From Ancylobacter koreensis (GTDB lineage: Bacteria; Pseudomonadota; Alphaproteobacteria; Rhizobiales; Xanthobacteraceae), in the NCBI RefSeq assembly GCF_023016525.1, contig NZ_JALKCG010000004.1, positions 124,001-188,000 on the forward strand: a stretch of DNA of 64,000 nt, in the 5' to 3' direction. Shown here one piece after another: positions 38,844 through 45,599 of the stretch. The translations under genes were made by a program, and so were the position numbers. The notes under the pieces were generated by a model. The model was not told the origin of the DNA, searched no databases, and was given only the letters and a program-made list of their open reading frames with translations. Position 1 is the stretch's first letter, and each line of letters begins with the position of its first letter.

Positions 38844-39290
38844 TCAGCTGGCGCGGCCGCCGGCGGCGCCGGCAAGCGCGTCGATCGCGAGGCGGTAGCC
38901 GTCGATCCCGAGCCCGCAGATCACCCCGCGGGCGACGGGCGAAATGTAGGAGTGATGGCGGAAGGCTTCGCGCGCGAAGACGTTGGACAGGTGGACTTCG
39001 ACGACATTGAGGCCGACCGCCTTTATGGCGTCGGCAACGGCGACCGAGGTGTGCGTGTAGGCGGCCGCGTTCAGCACGACGCCCACCGAGCCGCGCGCCT
39101 CCTGCAGGAAGGTGACGAGCTCGCCCTCATGGTTGGTCTGGCGGAACACGAGGTCGACGCCGTGGCGCGCGCAGGCCGCCCGGCAGGCGGCCTCGACGTC
39201 GGCCAGCGTGGCGCGTCCGTACACCTCCGGCTCGCGCGTGCCGAGCAGGTTGAGGTTCGGACCGTTGAGAACATGCACCGTGTCGGGCAT
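38844..39290 (-). CDS. aroQ: 3-dehydroquinate dehydratase, type II
   Basis: A 148-residue type II dehydroquinase of the shikimate pathway, dehydrating 3-dehydroquinate. The signature [20 protein letters not shown] opens the protein. The active-site arginine/tyrosine loop, the central [18 protein letters not shown] and the histidine region [20 protein letters not shown] are intact. Such enzymes form dodecamers. It heads the aroQ-accB-accC unit; the coupling to fatty-acid genes is by position only. Confidence 0.97.
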   Translation of the reverse strand: MPDTVHVLNGPNLNLLGTREPEVYGRATLADVEAACRAACARHGVDLVFRQTNHEGELVTFLQEARGSVGVVLNAAAYTHTSVAVADAIKAVGLNVVEVHLSNVFAREAFRHHSYISPVARGVICGLGIDGYRLAIDALAGAAGGRAS

Positions 39291-39446
39291 CGCGCCTCAG
39301 GAAGCCAGCCGCGCCCGGCCTGTGCCGGGGCGGCTGGGGTTTATAGGCAATGCCTCGCCCCGCGCCAAGCCCTGCCGCGCCGGGCGCGGCAGTAACCCCC
39401 AGCAGGTTGCGGGCGTGCGGGCGGCAGGCGGAGCCGGCTCAGCGGC

Positions 39447-40232
39447 TCAGCACTGCACCTTGCCGCATTTGCGCACCGAGGCGATGGCGTCGCGCAGCTG
39501 GTCGTGGCCGACCGCGCCGACCACCACCTCGTCGCCGAGCACGTAGCTCGGCGTGCCGTCGATGCCGAGCGCGTCGGCGATCTGCAGGCTCTCCTGCAGC
39601 GTGGCGGCGACCTCGGGGTTGGTCAGCGCCTTCTCCAGCGCCGCCGTGTCGATGCCGACCGCCGCCGCCGCTTCCAGCGCCTTGGCCTTGTTGGCCTGGC
39701 CGCGCTCGCCCAGCAGCTTCTGGTGGAAGGCGAAATACTTGTCCGGGGCGGTCAGGCGCACGGCCACCGCGACCTGCGCGGCTTCCACCGAGCCCGGTCC
39801 GAGCACCGGGAATTCCTTCAGCACGACCTTGAGCTTCTTGTCGCTGCCGACGAGCTCGACGAGGTCGCCCAGCGCGCGCTTGCAGTAGCCGCAATTGTAA
39901 TCGAAGAACTCGACCAGCGTGACGTCGCCCTTCGGGTTGCCGACCACCGTGCCGCGCGGCGAATCGAAAACCAGCGGCTTCATCTCGGCGAGCGCCTTCT
40001 GGCGCTGCCCGGCCTCGGCGGCCTGCTGGCGCTTCTGCAGCTCCATGATGGCTTCCTGGATGACTTCCGGGTTCTTCAGCAGATACTCGCGGATGACGCC
40101 CTCGAACTCCTTACGCTGCGCGTCGTCGAGCGCCGACGCCGGCGCGACCGCCGCAGCGAGGAGGAAGCCGGCGGCGAGGCCCGCGGCAAGGGCGCCGCGG
40201 CCGGCACGGCGGAGGAAGGTGAGCGGCGGCAT
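39447..40232 (-). CDS. DsbA family periplasmic thiol-disulphide protein
   Basis: A 261-residue exported thioredoxin-fold protein. A signal peptide (LRRAGRGALAAGLAAGFLLAAAVAPASA) is followed by a helical oligomerisation-type region (RKEFEGVIREYLLKNPEVIQEAIMELQKRQQ) like that of ScsC/DsbG-related proteins, then the DsbA domain with the active site CGYC (VEFFDYNCGYCKRAL) and the cis-proline region GIDGTPSYVLG. It may act as an oxidase or isomerase of periplasmic disulphides. ATG 40232 avoids a spurious N-terminal extension. It lies 35 bases behind the M48 protease gene on the same strand. Confidence 0.9.
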   Translation of the reverse strand: MPPLTFLRRAGRGALAAGLAAGFLLAAAVAPASALDDAQRKEFEGVIREYLLKNPEVIQEAIMELQKRQQAAEAGQRQKALAEMKPLVFDSPRGTVVGNPKGDVTLVEFFDYNCGYCKRALGDLVELVGSDKKLKVVLKEFPVLGPGSVEAAQVAVAVRLTAPDKYFAFHQKLLGERGQANKAKALEAAAAVGIDTAALEKALTNPEVAATLQESLQIADALGIDGTPSYVLGDEVVVGAVGHDQLRDAIASVRKCGKVQC

Positions 40233-40267
40233 AGGATTCTCCAGCGAATGGGGGACGAAGCGCGGCC

Positions 40268-41737
40268 TCACGGGCCGGCCTTCTTCTTGGTGCGGGGATC
40301 GACGGGCGGCTTGAAGTTGATGATGTCGTCGGCCTTCAGCCAGCCGGGGGAACCGAGGGGAAAGGCGTTCTTGGCCCGCGTCGCCAGCTCGCGCGCCGAG
40401 CGGAACTCGCCGCTCATGAAGGCGGCCTGCGCGGAAGCGAGGTCGGCGTTCGGTATGTCGCCCTTGCGGCCATAGGCCATGGCGAGGTAGCGCCAGCCGG
40501 CGGGCGAGGAGGGCTCGCGCTGGAGGCTGAAGGTCAATTCGCGCACCGCCTCCTCGCTGGTCGCCTTGTCCTCGGTGGCCACCAGCGCCTGGCCCAGCAG
40601 CATGCGGATCAGCGGGTGGCCCTCGGAGAGCTGCACGGCCCGGCGCAGCGGCGGGATCGCCTCGCGGGCGCGGCCCGCCTCCAGCAGCGCCTGCCCCTTC
40701 AGCTCGTAGAAATAGGGGTTGCCCGGCTGCTCGGCGATCAGCGCGTCGATCTGGCGGATCGCGTCCGGGATGCTGCCGTAGCGATAGGCGGAGATGGCGC
40801 GGGCGTAGCGGGCGGGCAGCGAGGTGTTGGACGGGGGATAGAGGCGGATCATCGAATCCGGCGTCTGGGTGAAGCCGACCAGCTTGGCGCGCATCATGTC
40901 GTGCCGGGCCTGCAGCGCCGGCGGGTCCAGCGCGTCGTAATAGGGGCTCTTCTTCGCCATCTCCGACAGCAGCGCGATGCGCTCGGTCGCCATCGGGTGG
41001 CTCAGCACATAGGGGTCGACCCGCTGGCTCAGGAAGATCTGGTCGTTCTGGAAGCGCTCGAAGGTCGTCAGCATGCCCTTGGCGGACTGCTTGGTGGCGG
41101 TGAGATAACGCACCGCCGCCTGGTCGGCCGAGGCCTCCTGCCCGCGCTGGTACGACAGCAGCGAGCGGCGGGCGATCTCCTGCGGCGCCACCAGTGCGCC
41201 GGCCGCGCCGCCCATATTGGCGCCTCCGGCCGCGCCCACCGCGATGCCGCCGGCGGCCAGCAGCATGCCGACGATGGCGGCGGTCTGCACCGATTCGAGC
41301 TGCTGGCGCATGTTCGACAGGTGGCCGCCGGCGATGTGCCCGGTCTCGTGCGCCAGCACGCCGATGATCTCGTTCGGCGTCTTCGACTGCTTCAGCGCGC
41401 CGGTGTTGATGAAGATGCGCCGCCCGTCCGCCACGAAGGCGTTGAAGCTGTCGCTGCCGACGAGCACGATCTGGATATTCTGCTGCGTCAGGCCGGCGAC
41501 CTTGAAGATGGGCCGCGTGTAATCGCGCAGCAGCTGCTCGATCTCGGCGTCGCGGATGATGTTGGGCTGGCGGCTCTGCGCCAGGGCGGGCTGGGCCGCC
41601 GGCAGACCGGCGAGCGTCGCCGCCGCCAGCAGGCCGAGCCCGTGCGCCGCGCGCGCGGCAATGCGACCCAGGCGCGAGGGCAGGGCGGGCCGGCTCCGCC
41701 GAAGCGGGGGGTTGTCAACGCGCTTTCGAAGCATCAT
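40268..41737 (-). CDS. M48 family metalloprotease with TPR repeats (BepA-like)
   Basis: A 489-residue exported protease. After a basic N-terminus comes a signal-type helix (GLGLLAAATLAGLPAAQPALA), then an M48 domain with the zinc motif HETGH (GVLAHETGHIAGGHLS) and the third ligand in RGQEASADQAAVRYL. From about residue 310 on, TPR-like helices follow (YARAISAYRYGSIPDAIRQIDALIAEQPGNPYFYELKGQALLEAG). The layout equals E. coli BepA/YfgC, which helps outer-membrane protein assembly and removes stalled LptD. Probable periplasmic quality-control role, together with the DsbA-like protein downstream. Confidence 0.92.
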   Translation of the reverse strand: MMLRKRVDNPPLRRSRPALPSRLGRIAARAAHGLGLLAAATLAGLPAAQPALAQSRQPNIIRDAEIEQLLRDYTRPIFKVAGLTQQNIQIVLVGSDSFNAFVADGRRIFINTGALKQSKTPNEIIGVLAHETGHIAGGHLSNMRQQLESVQTAAIVGMLLAAGGIAVGAAGGANMGGAAGALVAPQEIARRSLLSYQRGQEASADQAAVRYLTATKQSAKGMLTTFERFQNDQIFLSQRVDPYVLSHPMATERIALLSEMAKKSPYYDALDPPALQARHDMMRAKLVGFTQTPDSMIRLYPPSNTSLPARYARAISAYRYGSIPDAIRQIDALIAEQPGNPYFYELKGQALLEAGRAREAIPPLRRAVQLSEGHPLIRMLLGQALVATEDKATSEEAVRELTFSLQREPSSPAGWRYLAMAYGRKGDIPNADLASAQAAFMSGEFRSARELATRAKNAFPLGSPGWLKADDIINFKPPVDPRTKKKAGP

Positions 41738-41879
41738 CCATCGACACGAAATTGTGCGGGCGACCTGACGCTGCCGCGACGGCAGGGTCAAGTCTCGCCT
41801 TCATCATCTTCTATTGAACGGCGGCCGAGACGAGCCCGAGAATGCGGCGCGGATGCGGCGGCGGGCAAGGTTGGGTCAC

Positions 41880-43082
41880 ATGAGTTCATCTTCGGCAATC
41901 GGCCGCCCGGATGGCGCCGCGCTCCTCGCTGGCGCCTCGCGCCGCAGCGAGATCGCCCCCTTCATCGTCATGGACGTGATGGAGCGCGCCGCGCGCATCG
42001 AGGCCGCCGGCGGCCATGTCATCCACATGGAGGTCGGCCAGCCCGCCGCGCCCGCGCCCTCCACCGCCCGCGAAGCGGCGCGCCGGGCGCTGGAGCACGG
42101 GCGCATCGGCTACACCACGGCGCTCGGCATCCCCTCGCTGCGCGCCCGCATCGCCCGCCACTATGGCGAGACCTACGGGCTCGACCTCGACCCCGGCCGC
42201 GTCGTCGTCACCACCGGCTCGTCCTCCGGCTTCCTGCTCGCCTTCCTCTCCATGTTCGAGGCGGGCGACCGGGTGGCGATCGCCAATCCCGGCTATCCGC
42301 CCTACCGCCACATCCTCACCGCGCTCGGCTGCGAGCCGGTGCTGATCGAGACCGACGCCGCCTCGCGCTGGGTGATCACGCCGGAAGCGCTCATCGAGGC
42401 GCACCGGCGCACGCCGCTCAAGGGCATTCTCGTTGCCAGCCCCGCCAACCCGACCGGCACGATGATGCGCCCGGAGGCGCTGGCCGAGCTGGTCCGCACC
42501 GCCGAGGGGCTCGGCATCCGCTTCATCTCCGACGAGATCTATCACGGGCTCGACTACGCCTTCCCCGCCTCGACGGCGGCGGCGGTGAGCGACGATGCGA
42601 CGATCATCCATTCCTTCTCGAAATATTTCTGCATGACCGGCTGGCGCGTCGGCTGGATGGTGATGCCGGCCTCATTGGTGCGCGCGGTCGAGCGGCTGCA
42701 GCAGAACCTGATGATCTCGGTGCCGACGCTCTCGCAGATCGCCGCCGAGGCCGCCTTCGACGGCGCGGCGGAGATGGAGGCGGTCAAGCACGGCTATGAG
42801 GAAAACCGGCTGATCCTCACGCAGGGGCTGCCGGCGGCGGGGCTTCCGGAATTCCTGCCCGTCGACGGGGCCTTCTATCTCTATGCCGACGTCTCGCGCT
42901 TCACCGAGGATTCCGCCGGCTTCGCGCGGCGCCTGCTCGACGAGGCGCTGGTGGCGGCGACGCCGGGCGTCGATTTCGATCCCCATCGCGGCCACCATTA
43001 TCTGCGCCTCTCCTATGCCGGCTCGGCCGACGAGATGCGGCAGGCAGTGCACCGCATCGGCGATTTCCTGCGCAAGGGGTGA
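41880..43082 (+). CDS. PLP-dependent aminotransferase, class I/II
   Basis: A 400-residue fold-type I aminotransferase. Key motifs are HMEVGQPAAPAPSTAREAA (substrate loop), the SPANPTGTMM and SDEIYHGLDY elements and the PLP lysine in HSFSKYFCMTGWRVGWMV. The C-terminal domain carries the conserved arginine in HHYLRLSYAGS. It resembles aspartate/alanine-type aminotransferases; the donor-acceptor pair is not identifiable. ATG 41880 is chosen because AAGG lies nine bases upstream. It is divergent from the M48 gene and followed by a family B repeat. Confidence 0.92.
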   Translation: MSSSSAIGRPDGAALLAGASRRSEIAPFIVMDVMERAARIEAAGGHVIHMEVGQPAAPAPSTAREAARRALEHGRIGYTTALGIPSLRARIARHYGETYGLDLDPGRVVVTTGSSSGFLLAFLSMFEAGDRVAIANPGYPPYRHILTALGCEPVLIETDAASRWVITPEALIEAHRRTPLKGILVASPANPTGTMMRPEALAELVRTAEGLGIRFISDEIYHGLDYAFPASTAAAVSDDATIIHSFSKYFCMTGWRVGWMVMPASLVRAVERLQQNLMISVPTLSQIAAEAAFDGAAEMEAVKHGYEENRLILTQGLPAAGLPEFLPVDGAFYLYADVSRFTEDSAGFARRLLDEALVAATPGVDFDPHRGHHYLRLSYAGSADEMRQAVHRIGDFLRKG

Positions 43083-43098
43083 GGGGGAGTCCCCTGCC

Positions 43099-43183
43099 GT
43101 CATCCCCGGGCTCGACCCGGGGATCCACATCTTCCGGGTGGGTTGCCGAGGCGTGGATGGCCGGGTCAAGCCCGGCCATGACG
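43099..43183. repeat. Dispersed intergenic palindrome, family B
   Basis: GTCATCCCCGGGctcgaCCCGGGGATCC at the left and GGCCGGGtcaagCCCGGCCATGAC at the right make two hairpins inside an outer GTCAT/ATGAC pair. The same two-hairpin unit recurs at 59385-59470. It lies between the aminotransferase and hxlR-type genes and may end both transcripts. Confidence 0.8.
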
Positions 43184-43219
43184 GCGTGAGCGGGACGGCG
43201 CCGCCCCCGATGTTCGCCC

Positions 43220-43591
43220 TCACCTCTCCGCACCGGCGGCGTCATAGGCGGCCTGCGCGGCGAGGATGGCGTCCATGTTGCTCTCGGCCCAGTGGGTCAG
43301 CGCCGCCGCCGTCTGCGCCAGCGTGCGGCCGAGCGGGGTGAGCGCGTATTCCACCGTCACCGGCACGGTAGGATAGACCGTGCGGGTGATCAGCCCGTCG
43401 CGCTCCAGCCTCTTGAGCGTCTGCGACAGCACCTTCTGCGAGATGCCCTTGATGTCGCGGCGCAGATGGTTGAACCGCATCGTGCCCTCGGCGAGATGGT
43501 CGAGGATCAGCAGCGCCCATTTATCGGCCAGCCGGTCCAGCACGAGCCGGGTGGGGCAGCGGTCCTCATAGACGTCATAGGCCGGGCACAT
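43220..43591 (-). CDS. HxlR family transcriptional regulator
   Basis: A 123-residue winged-helix regulator. HxlR signatures: CPTRLVLDRLADKWALLILDHLAEGTMRFNHLRRDIKGISQKVLSQTLKRLERDGL and the wing VTVEYALTPLGRTL. HxlR proteins often sense aldehydes, quinones or redox state through an N-terminal cysteine; here the cysteines MCPAYD and EDRCPT are candidates. ATG 43591 has GAGGA eight bases upstream; an earlier start at 43636 would add a further cysteine pair. It is divergent from an NmrA-like gene it probably controls. Confidence 0.9.
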   Translation of the reverse strand: MCPAYDVYEDRCPTRLVLDRLADKWALLILDHLAEGTMRFNHLRRDIKGISQKVLSQTLKRLERDGLITRTVYPTVPVTVEYALTPLGRTLAQTAAALTHWAESNMDAILAAQAAYDAAGAER

Positions 43592-43691
43592 CTTTTCGTC
43601 CTCGTTCTGGCAGGCCGGTTTCCCGCACGCCACCATGTGAGCCGGAGGTGCTCTCTTTCGCACTTTTCCGACAGCGCGTATGTAGTCATTC

Positions 43692-43721
43692 GAAACATGG
43701 TTTCCGTTAGATACTAAGGAG
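43692..43721. promoter_or_regulatory. Candidate HxlR operator and ribosome-binding site of the divergent gene
   Basis: GAAAC-atg-GTTTC is a perfect 13-bp palindrome at 43692-43704, in the gap between the hxlR-type gene and the NmrA-like gene. AAGGAG at 43716-43721 is a strong ribosome-binding site; three ATGs follow in a row, and the third (43729) has the normal seven-base spacing. Confidence 0.55.
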
Positions 43722-43728
43722 AATGATG

Positions 43729-44586
43729 ATGTCGGACAAGAATCCCACCGGAAAGATTCTCGTGCTCGGCGCCAGCGGCCATGTCGGCCGCCCGCTGGTG
43801 AAGGCACTGCGGACGAAGGGCGAGGCGGTGAAGGCGGCCTCACGCGGCGGCCAGCCCATCGAGGGCGCGGAGGGCGTCGCCTTCGAATTCGGCAGGCCGG
43901 AGACCTTCGCGGCGGCGTTCGAGGGCGTCGACCGCGCCTATGTGATGCTGCCGGGCGGCTATGTGAATTCGCGGGAATTGCTCACCCCGGTCATCGAAGC
44001 CGCCGCCGCCCGCAAGGTGAAGGTGGTGCTGCAAACCGCCATCGGCGTCGATGCGGATGATTCCATTCCCTATCGCCAGGTCGAACTGGCGCTGATCGGC
44101 GCGGGCGTGCCCTATGTGATCCTGCGGCCGAACTGGTTCACCGACAATTTCCTGAACTTCTGGAAGCCCGGCATCGACCATGCCGGCGCCCTCGCCGTCC
44201 CGGCGGGCGAGGGCAAGTCGAGCTTCGTCGACGCCCGCGACATTGCCGCCAGCGCGGCGGCGGCGCTCACCAGCGACCGCTTCGACGGCCGGGCCTTCAA
44301 CCTCACCGGCCCGCAGGCGCTGGGCTATGGCGAGGCGGCGGAAATCCTGTCCGGCATCATCGGCCGCAAGGTCGGCTACACCCCGATCGACGACGAGACC
44401 TTTGTCGGCATCCTCACCGGCGCGGGCGTCAGCGAGGACTATGCGCGCTTCCTCGCCATGATCTTCCATCCCGTGCGCGAGGGGTGGACGGCCGGCGTCA
44501 CCGACGCCGTCGAGACGCTGACCGGCCATGCGCCGATCTCGGTAGCGCAGTGGGCGCAGGACAATGCGGCGGCGCTGCGGGCGTGA
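43729..44586 (+). CDS. NAD(P)-binding NmrA/QOR2-like oxidoreductase
   Basis: A 285-residue Rossmann-fold protein of the atypical SDR group (NmrA/quinone-oxidoreductase-like). The nucleotide loop is LVLGASGHVGRPLVKAL; later GVPYVILRPNWFTDNF is the typical substrate-side region; there is no classic YxxxK catalytic pair. Such proteins act as redox sensors or reduce quinones. Of three consecutive ATG codons the one at 43729 fits the AAGGAG spacing. Divergent pairing with an HxlR regulator is common for this family and suggests induction by electrophiles or quinones. Confidence 0.88.
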   Translation: MSDKNPTGKILVLGASGHVGRPLVKALRTKGEAVKAASRGGQPIEGAEGVAFEFGRPETFAAAFEGVDRAYVMLPGGYVNSRELLTPVIEAAAARKVKVVLQTAIGVDADDSIPYRQVELALIGAGVPYVILRPNWFTDNFLNFWKPGIDHAGALAVPAGEGKSSFVDARDIAASAAAALTSDRFDGRAFNLTGPQALGYGEAAEILSGIIGRKVGYTPIDDETFVGILTGAGVSEDYARFLAMIFHPVREGWTAGVTDAVETLTGHAPISVAQWAQDNAAALRA

Positions 44587-44633
44587 GGGCGTGCGCCCCT
44601 GTCTCTCGGAGCTTTCCGGGGACGGGGCGCCGC

Positions 44634-45461
44634 TTAGGCCGCCACCTGCTCGGTGATGACCTCGAAGCGCTGCAGCACATGCGGGCCAAACGTGTGGATC
44701 ATCGGGATGTCGGCGGCATCGCGCCCCCGCGCCACCAGAACCCGGCCGATGCGCGGCACGTTGTGGCGTGCATCGAAGGTGTGCCAGTGCCCGCCAATAT
44801 AGGCTTCGAACCAGGCATTGTAGTCCATCGGCGCCGGGTCCGGTGGCACGCCGACATCGCCGAGAAAGCCGTTGCAGTAGCGCGCCGGGATGTTCATGGC
44901 GCGGGTGAGCGCCACCGCGAGATGCGTGAAGTCGCGGCAGACGCCGACCCTCTCGTTGAACGCCTGCGCGGCCGTACGGGTGCTGCGCGCGCACTGATAG
45001 TCGAAGCGGATCTGCGCGTGGACGAAATTGCAGATCTGTTGCACCCGGTTCCAGCCGGGGGCGTAGCTGCCGAACAGGCCCCACGCCGTATTGGACAGTT
45101 CGTCCACCTCGCAATAGCGGCTCGGCAGCAGGAATTGCAGCACTTCGGGCGGCAGATCGATCGGCGCGTGCTCAATGGCGTTGAGATCGAACACATCAAG
45201 CGTGCCGGGATCGGCGACGTTGATGCGGCTTTCGAAGCGCGCGCCGCCGGGCGGGATGACCAGTCGCCGGCAGATATTGCCGAAGCCATCCTCATAGGTG
45301 TCGCAGGGTACCGGGTTGCCATCAGCGAGCGCCGAGACGCTTGTGGTGACGACATCAAGGATGTCGACCTGCCGCTCAGGATGCGGGTCGAGCAGGGTGA
45401 TGGCGGTGATCGGGCGGTCGCACACGACCTCGATCCGGTAGCCGCACTGGAGGGTAATCAT
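44634..45461 (-). CDS. Transglutaminase-like family protein, second copy
   Basis: A 275-residue transglutaminase-like protein. An N-terminal beta domain (MITLQCGYRIEVVCDRPITAITLLDPHPERQVDI) precedes the catalytic core: Cys in VGVCRDFTHLAVALTRAMNIPARYC, His in YIGGHWHTFDARHN and the following Asp. It is the same length as the gene at 4875 but only distantly similar outside the core. Many bacteria carry several such genes; substrates are unknown. It is transcribed in the same direction as rne and separated from it by a strong terminator. Confidence 0.88.
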   Translation of the reverse strand: MITLQCGYRIEVVCDRPITAITLLDPHPERQVDILDVVTTSVSALADGNPVPCDTYEDGFGNICRRLVIPPGGARFESRINVADPGTLDVFDLNAIEHAPIDLPPEVLQFLLPSRYCEVDELSNTAWGLFGSYAPGWNRVQQICNFVHAQIRFDYQCARSTRTAAQAFNERVGVCRDFTHLAVALTRAMNIPARYCNGFLGDVGVPPDPAPMDYNAWFEAYIGGHWHTFDARHNVPRIGRVLVARGRDAADIPMIHTFGPHVLQRFEVITEQVAA

Positions 45462-45551
45462 TCAAGGCCCCGCATCGCTGTGATCCCAGAGCAGAACACG
45501 GCCCAAGGAGGGAGGTTCCGGCCGGCACGCGTACAGACGGATAGGAAATAA

Positions 45552-45577
45552 AAAACGGCGCCGCGAGGCGCCGTTTT
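45552..45577. terminator. Strong bidirectional-looking terminator after rne
   Basis: AAAACGGCGCC-gcga-GGCGCCGTTTT is a perfect 11-bp stem with a GNRA loop. On the minus strand it lies 22 bases beyond the rne stop codon and ends in a T-run; on the plus strand it also ends in TTTT. Confidence 0.85.
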
Positions 45578-45599
45578 CCGTTTCAGATGAGAGAAGACC

